DNA of 17,068 nt from Promethearchaeota archaeon (lineage in GTDB: Archaea > Asgardarchaeota > Lokiarchaeia > Sigynarchaeales > SOKP01), in NCBI GenBank assembly GCA_019894875.1, contig JAGXNR010000055.1:1-17068 (forward strand), written 5' to 3'. The position numbers and the translations under genes were made by a program. Positions within the stretch are counted from its first letter, which is position 1; each line of letters begins with the position of its first letter. Below, one piece after another: positions 8,086 to 15,027 of this stretch. The notes beneath the pieces are model-generated. The model was given only the letters and a program-made list of their open reading frames with translations, made no database searches and was not told the origin of the DNA.

Positions 8086-8151
8086 ATGTTATTAAGAGCT
8101 TGTTACATAGAGTTACAGATTATCTTACTATGCTCAGATTAAGAAATGAAG

Positions 8152-8637
8152 TTACATTTTGAGTTTAAAAATTTCTTGAAGAGATTTTTCTTTTCTTTCT
8201 TTTTTTATGATATTTCGCCAATCTGGTTCTATTTCATCAAAAATATCTCTTGCAAGGCTTTTCAATGTATCGTCGGATGATTCTAGAAACAGCCCTACAT
8301 ATACCAGAGCCCTTTTATCTTTTATATTTTTTAAAGCTTCTAAAATGTAAATTAATCTGAATTTGTCTGCTTCAGGTTTATCTAATTCTTCTTGTAATTT
8401 TTCCACAATCCTCAAAGTTCCTCGACCATCTCCAATTTTTCCAAGAGCTTCAACGATTTTGTTGGTGACTAAATAATCCTTTTCAGATCTCAAAGCACGA
8501 CATAACAAGTTGACCGCCCTTCCTTCTTCCATGATTCCCAGTTCTCTAGCAGCTTCAGCTCTTTGCTGCCAATCTTCATCGTGGAAGAGCTTTTTAATCA
8601 AAGTATTATATTTAATATTCTGTTCCTGCCAAGTCAT
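8152..8637 (-). CDS. HEAT-repeat protein
   Basis: A 161-residue, charged, all-helical protein with three to four HEAT-like helix pairs. The clearest are residues about 21-48 (RAEAARELGIMEEGRAVNLL), 50-85 (KIVEALGKIGDGRGTLRIV), 90-118 (YILEALKNIKDKRALVYVG) and 120-150. The pattern A-L-G-x-I/M-x-x-G/D-R-A is typical of PBS-lyase-type HEAT repeats, which form protein-binding solenoids. No catalytic residues or membrane segment are visible, so a scaffold or adaptor role is inferred and the partner is unknown. It sits upstream of the HAD gene on the same strand, but a 123-base gap with its own TATA box separates them, so an operon is not required. The minus-strand AAATTATAATATTG near 8663-8676 could be its own promoter. 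Confidence 0.8.
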   Translation of the reverse strand: MTWQEQNIKYNTLIKKLFHDEDWQQRAEAARELGIMEEGRAVNLLCRALRSEKDYLVTNKIVEALGKIGDGRGTLRIVEKLQEELDKPEADKFRLIYILEALKNIKDKRALVYVGLFLESSDDTLKSLARDIFDEIEPDWRNIIKKERKEKSLQEIFKLKM

Positions 8638-8738
8638 TGTTCATGTAAAGCTTAATTTCAACAATATTATAATTTGATGATTATAAAATATAAAATTAGC
8701 AATTGTGAAAGAAATGTAAAATTCATATATTCTATATC

Positions 8739-10130
8739 TCACTTAAAAAGAGCTTTCATATGATCTATTCGTTTCTGTAGAATTTCTCTGGTTCCAACAT
8801 CTTTTCTATGAAACAATTTACCTTCAACGCAACCCACTCCCTTTTCAGCAATTTTTTCAGCATCTTCAAGAGAATTAGCGATCCCTAATATCCCTATTGC
8901 TCTTGAAGTTGTGGTATATATATTTTTACCTTCTCGATAAACTGAAGCGTAATAGTGATTTGCACCGATCTTTTCTAATTTCTTTATATCGATTGTAATA
9001 AGCTCATCTCTTTTTGGGTTTACAGGATAACCTTCTGGAGCAAGATATTTACATACTGTTGCTTTTCTCTCAAATTCAAAACTCTTAGATAAGTTTCCAT
9101 TAATAATTGCCCAACAAATTTCGACAAAATTATCCTTAAGGAGAGGTAACACATTCATGGCTTCGGGGTCGCCCCAACGGGAATTAAATTCTATCAATTT
9201 TAAGCCATTAACAGTTTTCATGAATTGTCCATATAAAAATCCTTTATACTTAATCCCCGTTTCAGCTTTTACTGCAGCTACGGTTTTTTTCATATCCTCG
9301 AGAGCCTCATTCACATCATTTTGTGTTATAAAGGGCATAAGGTGATCTTCTATGCTGTATGAACCCATTCCACCGGTATTTGGACCTTTATCATCCTCAT
9401 ATGCTCTTTTATGGTCTTGAACTAAGGGAGACCCGATTACATTTTTTCCATCAACAAAAGTCTGTAGAGTAAATTCTTCTCCCTCACATCTTTCCTCTAA
9501 GAGAAATCTACTTTTACTATCTACTAACTCTTGGCAATACTCTAGGATATCTTTCTTTGAAAAAAGGTGATCTCCGAAAACTTTAACTCCTTTTCCCCCA
9601 GTTAAGCCTTCTGGTTTGACTACAATATTTTCTTGACCAACATCCTTCAAATAACTTTCAACACCTTCCATAGAATTAAACATTTTATTTTTTAAGTTTG
9701 AGGGGATTTTGTATTTTTCAAGGAGACCTCTCATGAATACCTTTGAACCTTCTAATTGCGCTGCTTCTATTTTGGGACCCACACAAGGGATACCTCCTTT
9801 TTCTAAAGCATCTACAATACCTACAACTAATGGTGCTTCTGGTCCAATAACCGCAAAATCAATATTATTCTTTCTTGAAAAGTCAAGGATTTCTTGAAAG
9901 TCTGTTTCAGAGTGAATTTTAATAGTTTTGCTTAAATCTTCTAATCCTGCATTTTTAAAACTCATAAAAGCAAATAAGTTTGCACCGCCTTTAACAAGAG
10001 TCTCACCAATAACATGCTCTCTTGCTCCATGTCCAACAATTAAACAATTTACCAAAATTTCATTACCCCGAAAATGTATCAATTTTAATTTATTATATTT
10101 ACTATTTAGGTTAACAAATAGTTTTAACAT
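8739..10130 (-). CDS. purD: Phosphoribosylamine-glycine ligase (GAR synthetase)
   Basis: PurD joins glycine to 5-phosphoribosylamine using ATP, the second step of de novo purine synthesis, in the cytoplasm. The N-terminal domain opens with NCLIVGHGAREH. The ATP-grasp core shows VVKPEGLTGGKGV and the family signature GPNTGGMGSYS, followed by LIEFNSRWGDPEA with the metal-binding Glu and Asn. A C-terminal domain with the usual Y-L-A-P-E-G-Y-P segment is present. The frame opens at ATG 10130, but the first 25 residues have no counterpart in PurD. A TTG at 10055, preceded by GGGG, begins just before the conserved strand and gives 438 residues, the usual family size. Against that, a TATA-like stretch (about 10154-10163) is spaced for a leaderless transcript from 10130, so both starts remain open. 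No other purine gene is adjacent. It diverges from the ABC operon. Confidence 0.95.
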   Translation of the reverse strand: MLKLFVNLNSKYNKLKLIHFRGNEILVNCLIVGHGAREHVIGETLVKGGANLFAFMSFKNAGLEDLSKTIKIHSETDFQEILDFSRKNNIDFAVIGPEAPLVVGIVDALEKGGIPCVGPKIEAAQLEGSKVFMRGLLEKYKIPSNLKNKMFNSMEGVESYLKDVGQENIVVKPEGLTGGKGVKVFGDHLFSKKDILEYCQELVDSKSRFLLEERCEGEEFTLQTFVDGKNVIGSPLVQDHKRAYEDDKGPNTGGMGSYSIEDHLMPFITQNDVNEALEDMKKTVAAVKAETGIKYKGFLYGQFMKTVNGLKLIEFNSRWGDPEAMNVLPLLKDNFVEICWAIINGNLSKSFEFERKATVCKYLAPEGYPVNPKRDELITIDIKKLEKIGANHYYASVYREGKNIYTTTSRAIGILGIANSLEDAEKIAEKGVGCVEGKLFHRKDVGTREILQKRIDHMKALFK

Positions 10131-10244
10131 TAATTATTAACCAAGTAATTTCTGATATATATTTGGCAAAGATTTTCAAAACTTGGAAAATAGTTTTATT
10201 GCGACTAAAAATTGTGAACTTAGAGGTTGTATTTTTAAATTTAA

Positions 10245-10260
10245 GAAACTAAATATACTA
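10245..10260 (+). promoter_or_regulatory. Putative promoter of the ABC operon
   Basis: GAAACT followed by AAATATACTA resembles a BRE plus TATA element. Initiation near 10282-10286 would leave a leader of about 25 bases before the ATG at 10310. Other AT-rich stretches in this divergent spacer (10131-10309) compete with it. Confidence 0.4.
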
Positions 10261-10309
10261 GTTTTAATTTCATAGCTTAATCTAGGCAATTAAGTACATT
10301 ACTTGAATA

Positions 10310-11257
10310 ATGGTTGAAGTTAGTATCGAATTTAATAACGTTTCTAAAAGTTATAAAGATCTACTTGCTTTAAACGATGTTTCTTTTACAATACAAAGGG
10401 GAGAAATTTTTGGTTATATTGGTCCAAACGGTGCTGGCAAAACAACCACAATTAAAATAATCGTTGGCTTAATAAAGGATTTTAAAGGAAAAGTTTTAGT
10501 AAATCGAAAGAACGTAATTACTGCTAAAAGAAATTTGCGCAATTTAATTGGATATCACCCACAAGAAGCAGGATTTCAGGAATGGCGTACCGTTGATCAT
10601 GCGTTTAAAACTTTTGGACGACTCTCTGGACTTAAATCAGAACATCTTGAAAATCGAATTCATGAAATTTTAGAATTGATTGGATTAATTGATGTACGAT
10701 ATAAGAAAATAGTTCACTTATCAGGGGGTATGTATCAGAAATTAAGGTTAGGGCAGGCTCTATTACATGAACCAGAAATCTTGGTCTTAGATGAACCTCT
10801 AGCAGGATTAGATCCAACAAGTCGCTTTCAATTTAAAAAAGTTATTAAAAAACTAGCAAAGAGTGGGATTACAATTTTATTCTCATCACATATATTAAAT
10901 GATGTTGAAGATATAGCAAACAAGATAGGAATTCTACATGAGGGGAAAATTAAGCAAATTGGCACCCCAGATGAACTTCAAAGTAGCTTCCATGTTGGGA
11001 ATGTAATAGAATTGATAGTTGCGAAAGATACTCCACTCTGTGAAGATTTAGAAAGTATACATAAGGTGGAATATATTGAAAATCCTAAAGCAAACAAACA
11101 ATTAATACATTTGAAATCAAATGTTGATGTTGATTTAACTGTCTCCCAAATTATGAATATGTTAATAGAACAAAAATGTAGAATCCGCAGTTTTAACCTC
11201 GTAAAACCAAGTTTAGAGCAAGTCTACTTAAAGTATGTCGGAGGTGAATCTGAGTGA
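10310..11257 (+). CDS. ABC-2 type transporter, ATP-binding subunit
   Basis: The 315-residue ATPase drives export by the membrane protein encoded directly downstream. Walker A is GPNGAGKTT (residues 38-46), the Q-loop Gln is in GYHPQ (85), the signature is LSGGM (137-141, with Met in place of the usual Gln), Walker B is ILVLDE with catalytic Glu162, the D-loop is GLD (166-168), and the H-loop His194 is in SSH. The nucleotide-binding domain ends near residue 225, and an additional C-terminal region of about 90 residues is typical of the drug- and lipid-exporting ABC-2 (CcmA/DrrA-like) group. The substrate cannot be read from sequence. The last bases overlap the permease start by 4 bp, so the two are co-translated as one operon. 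Confidence 0.95.
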   Translation: MVEVSIEFNNVSKSYKDLLALNDVSFTIQRGEIFGYIGPNGAGKTTTIKIIVGLIKDFKGKVLVNRKNVITAKRNLRNLIGYHPQEAGFQEWRTVDHAFKTFGRLSGLKSEHLENRIHEILELIGLIDVRYKKIVHLSGGMYQKLRLGQALLHEPEILVLDEPLAGLDPTSRFQFKKVIKKLAKSGITILFSSHILNDVEDIANKIGILHEGKIKQIGTPDELQSSFHVGNVIELIVAKDTPLCEDLESIHKVEYIENPKANKQLIHLKSNVDVDLTVSQIMNMLIEQKCRIRSFNLVKPSLEQVYLKYVGGESE

Positions 11258-11916
11258 GCTTAGTATTGCTTTTCTTCGATGAAATAAAGGGTTTTGCAAA
11301 ATCAAGAGTAATGATTGTGCTATGGATTGGATTACCTCTGTTATCCTTTTTGATTCAATTTATTGATCCTGGTGAACTTGAAGGCATGCCAATCTCATTT
11401 TTAGTTTCCCTTATAGTTTCAAGTATAGGTGGGACACTTTCCGGTGTAATGCTAAGCACTTCAATTGTAAGTGAAAAAAATCGTCATGTTTATGAACTAT
11501 TCCTGATTAGACCAGTTAAGCGTAGCAGTTTGATTTTGGCAAAATATCTAGCAGTATATTTATGTCTTGTTGTTGCTGTTACTATCTCTTTTGCTGTTGG
11601 GTTGATAATTGATGGGTTTACGGGTAAATTGTCACAGAATTATTTAAGCATCACTTTTGATTATTTGATTATGAGTTTTTCTTCAATGGCTATTACATGT
11701 TCTATTGGAATTTTATTTGGCGTTGTGGTTTCTTCTGTACCTGTAGCGGCGATATTATCTGTTTATTTAGGTAGTCAACTGTCATCATTGATTATCTTGC
11801 CCATATTTTTTATTGAGACTTTAAATCCTGTTCTGCTTGCTTTATCATTAGGAATTAGTATAACTCTCATTATGATGAGTTTTAATATTTTTCTTTTTAG
11901 TCGTAAACAATTTTGA
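11254..11916 (+). CDS. ABC-2 type transporter, permease subunit
   Basis: A 220-residue membrane protein with about six hydrophobic segments, near residues 18-38, 48-72, 94-118, 135-160, 163-188 and 193-214. The segment SEKNRHVYELFLIRPVKRS between the second and third helices is the typical cytoplasmic coupling loop of ABC-2 permeases (S-E-x-x-x-x-x-x-E-L-L-x-x-x-P-x-x). It starts with GTG inside the stop region of the ATPase gene (4-bp overlap), and GGAGGTGA a few bases upstream (11239-11246) is a good ribosome binding site. By family knowledge two copies would pair with two ATPases in the membrane. Exported substrate unknown. Confidence 0.92.
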   Translation: MSLVLLFFDEIKGFAKSRVMIVLWIGLPLLSFLIQFIDPGELEGMPISFLVSLIVSSIGGTLSGVMLSTSIVSEKNRHVYELFLIRPVKRSSLILAKYLAVYLCLVVAVTISFAVGLIIDGFTGKLSQNYLSITFDYLIMSFSSMAITCSIGILFGVVVSSVPVAAILSVYLGSQLSSLIILPIFFIETLNPVLLALSLGISITLIMMSFNIFLFSRKQF

Positions 11917-11920
11917 ATTA

Positions 11921-11941
11921 ACTACTCTTTCTTTCTTTTTT
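11921..11941 (+). terminator. T-rich terminator after the ABC operon
   Basis: A pyrimidine-rich run with several T-tracts, ending in six T, follows the permease stop codon and overlaps the 3' end of the convergent acetyltransferase gene. This matches U-rich archaeal termination; no stable hairpin is seen. Confidence 0.45.
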
Positions 11942-12677
11942 AATCTAAGTTTAATTCAATACTATATACTCTTGCAGCTTCATCGTTGGAAATATGATGA
12001 TATTCCTTCCACATTTCTTGAATTTTTTTGCCATGGTGCCCTTGACGTTGACTAATTACTCCCTCTTTAACACTTATATGAATTTTTTCTTTAACAATTC
12101 TAAAACCCAATTTTTTATAACGTTTAACGCTATACATTCCACTCCATAAAAGTAATGGTTTTATATGATTTATAGCGTTTGCCACAATTTTATACCAATT
12201 ATTATCCTTAGCCCATTCAATTAATTCTTTGATCATATTATTACCAATCCCCATTCCTCAGTAATCTTCTGCCTCACCCTTATGGTAATGACTTAAAACT
12301 TGTAAGCATTCAATTTCAATAATTTTGTTGGGTAAAAATTCCTTTGATGGAAATTTGTCAAGCAATTTAAGGATGTTTTTCATAAATCTTTCCTGCTGAA
12401 TACAAACATTATCTAATCTAAAACCTGATTTATCATCCAAGATATCTAGAACGACTTGTGGATAGAATCTCAATAAACCGACTATTTTTTCATTATCGTA
12501 AACTAAAACTGCACAGGAATCGTAGAGGTCACAAATTTTTGTCAGAAATTCCTTTACTGCTCCTTTAGTAATTTTAGAATTAAAAACGGGAATATCCATC
12601 TTATCAATAGAAACAGGATCATTATGTAAACAACGGCTAAGAATATTAGATTTGTCCATCATTTGGATTTGGATCAT
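11940..12677 (-). pseudogene. GNAT acetyltransferase interrupted by an in-frame TGA
   Basis: Two consecutive reading frames (12258-12677 and 11940-12254) are in the same phase and separated only by a TGA at 12258-12260 and one Gly codon. Read through, they give one 245-codon GNAT protein that would transfer an acetyl group from acetyl-CoA to an unknown amine or protein. The first part has the beta strands and LVYDNEKIVGLLRF typical of the N-terminal half, and IIEIECLQVLSHY is the strand before the cofactor loop. The second part starts with GMGIGNNMIKELIEWAK, the acetyl-CoA-binding helix, and ends with the YKKLGFRIV segment common in GNATs. The TGA falls exactly where the Arg of R-x-x-G-x-G is expected, so a single CGA-to-TGA transition explains it. 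Either half alone should be inactive. A sequencing error or recent inactivation are the main options. The start ATG sits about 25 bases from a TATA-like box. Confidence 0.8.
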
Positions 12678-12692
12678 TATAATCTCGAATGA

Positions 12693-12706
12693 AATTTATT
12701 TATATT
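12693..12706 (-). promoter_or_regulatory. TATA-box promoter of the GNAT gene
   Basis: The minus strand reads AATATAAATAAATT about 22-25 bases before the ATG at 12677. This spacing predicts a leaderless transcript, common in archaea. Confidence 0.45.
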
Positions 12707-12720
12707 TTTTTAGGAAGCAA

Positions 12721-13317
12721 TTAATCTAATTTTTCTGTTTGTCTTTTCCTTGAAAATTTTTTAAAAGCAAATATTATTCTTTGAATTGCTGTTAAATTGG
12801 TCCCTACAGCCAAAATTACCATAGTCCACCAAATTGCGGAAGGAAACCAAATTAAAAATATCGATCCTAAGAATAAAATAGGAACCCGATCTGTTCTTTC
12901 AATCAATCCAACCCTATAGAGATTGTCAATTCCTAATGCTTCAATCTTTGCTCTCGTATAGGAAGTTAAAAATGCACCCACTATAACAATTAAACCTATT
13001 TCAATGCTAGTATATCTACCAAGGATAATACCAATGAATATAAAAAAATCTCCTAATCGATCCAAAGTTGAGTCTAAAAAGGCTCCTAATTGAGTTGGTC
13101 CTTGAAGTCGAGCGACAACACCATCAAGTTGATCGAAAAATTCAGTTACCAACAAAAAAATTATAATTAAAATCGTAGAGTGAAAAATAAATGCAAAGAA
13201 ACTTAAAAACGCAAACATTAATCCTAATGAAGTAAACACATTAGCGGGTATTCTTTTAATTTTACGAGCTAATGGTAATAAAAGTTTTTCTGAGAACTTC
13301 TTTATTTGTAACAACAT
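12721..13317 (-). CDS. CDP-alcohol phosphatidyltransferase (archaetidylinositol-phosphate-synthase-like)
   Basis: An integral membrane enzyme that swaps the CMP of a CDP-activated lipid for an alcohol head group. The 198-residue protein has the complete family signature: D62-x2-D65-G66-x2-A69-R70-x7-G78-x3-D82-x3-D86, whose four Asp bind two metal ions. Hydrophobic segments lie near 28-58, 90-118 and 142-178. IPANVFTSLGL before the first helix, LGAFLDSTLDRLGD, the TRAKIEALG motif and the E-R-T-D-R segment near 140-144 resemble the archaeal enzymes making archaetidylinositol phosphate from CDP-archaeol and inositol 1-phosphate. The exact head group is an inference; glycerol-phosphate or serine transferases of the same fold cannot be ruled out. 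The gene lies alone between the peptidase and the broken GNAT gene, and a TATA-like box about 28 bases upstream suggests a short or absent leader. Confidence 0.88.
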   Translation of the reverse strand: MLLQIKKFSEKLLLPLARKIKRIPANVFTSLGLMFAFLSFFAFIFHSTILIIIFLLVTEFFDQLDGVVARLQGPTQLGAFLDSTLDRLGDFFIFIGIILGRYTSIEIGLIVIVGAFLTSYTRAKIEALGIDNLYRVGLIERTDRVPILFLGSIFLIWFPSAIWWTMVILAVGTNLTAIQRIIFAFKKFSRKRQTEKLD

Positions 13318-13340
13318 GCGAAATTACTTTTATTAATATT

Positions 13341-13360
13341 GTATATAATAAATATTTCAC
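13341..13360 (-). promoter_or_regulatory. Putative promoter of the phosphatidyltransferase gene
   Basis: On the minus strand GTGAAATATT is followed by TATTATATAC, a BRE-like GAAA upstream of a TATA-like run, centred about 28-30 bases before the ATG at 13317. It overlaps the T-rich terminator of the upstream peptidase gene only at its edge. Confidence 0.4.
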
Positions 13361-13380
13361 AAAAGAAAAAAAAGAAATGA
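13358..13380 (-). terminator. T-tract terminator of the M32 peptidase gene
   Basis: Directly after the peptidase stop codon the minus strand has a pyrimidine-rich stretch with eight consecutive T followed by CTTTTG. This is a strong archaeal U-tract terminator, positioned just before the promoter of the next gene. Confidence 0.5.
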
Positions 13381-13381
13381 A

Positions 13382-14872
13382 TTATAATCTATAAATTGGC
13401 GTAAATTTTTCTTCAATATATTTTAAGAAGTAATCTGAATTTAAATCTTCTCCAGTAACCCTATTTATCAGATCATTAGCTCTGTAGATCGCTCCGTGTT
13501 GATGAATATTTTCTCTCAGATAAGATAATAAATTCGAGAATTCACCTTTTTTGTAATCATCAGGTAAATTTGGCATTTTCTCTGACGCTTTTGCATATAT
13601 TTGTGCTCCATATAGATTACCAAGAAAATAAGTTGGGAAGTATCCAAACAATCCTCCTGAAAAATGAACATCTTGCAAAACACCCTGTGCATCATTTGGA
13701 GGAACAATTCCTAGAATATCTTCAAATTTGGAATTCCATATCTCAGGAAGTTCATTTACTTGAATTTTCCCCTCAATAAGATCTTTTTCGATTTCAAATC
13801 TTAAAATAATATGCAAGCCATAAGTTACTTCATCCGCATTCACTCTAATAAAAGACGGTTCAACAATATTGATTGCTCTATGAAATTCTTCCATAGGAAC
13901 ATCTTTTAAATTTTCAGGAAAGTATTGTTGAAAAGTAGGATACCAATACATCCAAAATTCTTTACTTCGTCCAACAACATTTTCCCACATCCTTGATTGT
14001 GATTCATGAATTCCCATTGATGTGCCTGAGCATAAAATCGTATCATGAAGCTCTTTTTTAATGCCCATCTCATAGATAGCATGACCATATTCGTGGATCG
14101 TGCTTGTGATGCAATCTGGAAAGGGTTCTGTAGTTCTCGTCGTAATTCTAACATCCAGAGCAGCAAGAGAAGTTGTAAAAGGATGAGTTACCTTATCTTG
14201 TCTTCCATAACCAAAGTCAAAATTTAGTTTTTCAATTACTTTGCGACTAAGTTCAAATTGTTTATCTTCATCATATTTTTTTTCAAATATGGAACCATCA
14301 GGTTTATCTGAGGAAGAATTTAGCTTTTTGACAAAATCAATTAGTTTTGGTCTAAGTGGGTTAAATATGTTAGCGATCCATTCATAAGTAGCCCCGGGTT
14401 CATAAAGATCTATTAAAGTTGAATATAAATCAGGATGAGTACCGAGTCTTTCAGCTCGTTCTTTCTGTAATTCAACAGTTTTTTCTAAAATTTTTTCAAA
14501 AATCGAAAAATCGCTTTTTCTTCTAGCTTCTTGCCAATCCTTTGCAGCTAATACACTAGTTTCAGCAATTTCAACTACTAATTTTTCAGGTAACTTTGTT
14601 TCTAGGTTATATTCTCTCGTTATATCGCGTAGCATAGCACTTTCGATTTCATTAAGAGTTGTTTTTTCAGCTTTTTTTATTAGTTTTCCTACTTTATCAG
14701 ATGTTATTCTTTGATGGCTTAACTTACGTATTAATGATGCTTGTTTTGACCTCCCTTCAACTGATTTATAATTCATCATATTAACTTCTTGATCCCAGTT
14801 CAAAAGAGATGAGATGTACCCCAATCTCATTATTTCAGCAAAATGTTCTCGAAGTTCATTTATAACACTCAT
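13382..14872 (-). CDS. M32-family metallocarboxypeptidase (carboxypeptidase Taq)
   Basis: A cytoplasmic zinc-dependent enzyme that removes amino acids from the C-terminus of peptides. The 496-residue length matches the family. The zinc site is HEYGH at residues 260-264 with Glu261 as catalytic base, and the third ligand is Glu290 in MGIHESQSRMWEN, a hallmark of M32. Other conserved blocks are LLNWDQEVNM near 23-32, the R-T-T near 246-248, RVNADEVTYGLHI and the C-terminal IHQHGAIYR segment. No signal peptide is present. Probable job: intracellular peptide recycling, fitting the peptide-fermenting metabolism inferred for many Asgard archaea. The ATG at 14872 is followed by the expected N-terminal helix. 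A TATA-like CATAAATTTA near 14902-14911 would give a short leader. It lies in a run of minus-strand genes but is separated from the neighbours by its own signals. Confidence 0.95.
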   Translation of the reverse strand: MSVINELREHFAEIMRLGYISSLLNWDQEVNMMNYKSVEGRSKQASLIRKLSHQRITSDKVGKLIKKAEKTTLNEIESAMLRDITREYNLETKLPEKLVVEIAETSVLAAKDWQEARRKSDFSIFEKILEKTVELQKERAERLGTHPDLYSTLIDLYEPGATYEWIANIFNPLRPKLIDFVKKLNSSSDKPDGSIFEKKYDEDKQFELSRKVIEKLNFDFGYGRQDKVTHPFTTSLAALDVRITTRTTEPFPDCITSTIHEYGHAIYEMGIKKELHDTILCSGTSMGIHESQSRMWENVVGRSKEFWMYWYPTFQQYFPENLKDVPMEEFHRAINIVEPSFIRVNADEVTYGLHIILRFEIEKDLIEGKIQVNELPEIWNSKFEDILGIVPPNDAQGVLQDVHFSGGLFGYFPTYFLGNLYGAQIYAKASEKMPNLPDDYKKGEFSNLLSYLRENIHQHGAIYRANDLINRVTGEDLNSDYFLKYIEEKFTPIYRL

Positions 14873-15027
14873 TTTTAAAACCTTTTTTAAAGATTAATGT
14901 AAATTTATGAAAACTAGTTAACAGTATACAAAAAAGTTTTGTTATTGGGTTAGTCAATATTCAATGCCTTTAAAAGAACTATATTGTGAACTTTTATTGA
15001 ACTAATAAGTTATAGTGGATGTAGATT

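Noticed and set aside
10141..10186. CCAAGT/ACTTGG pair in the purD-ABC spacer as a regulatory palindrome
   Set aside because: Six-base arms separated by 34 bases are expected by chance in spacers of this composition.
12258..12260. Selenocysteine codon in the GNAT gene
   Set aside because: The position aligns with a conserved Arg, not Cys, and no SECIS-like stem-loop is seen in the short 3' region after 11940. A CGA-to-TGA change is simpler.
13516..14227. Several 60-86-codon frames on both strands
   Set aside because: All lie inside the M32 carboxypeptidase gene, whose frame has the intact catalytic motifs.
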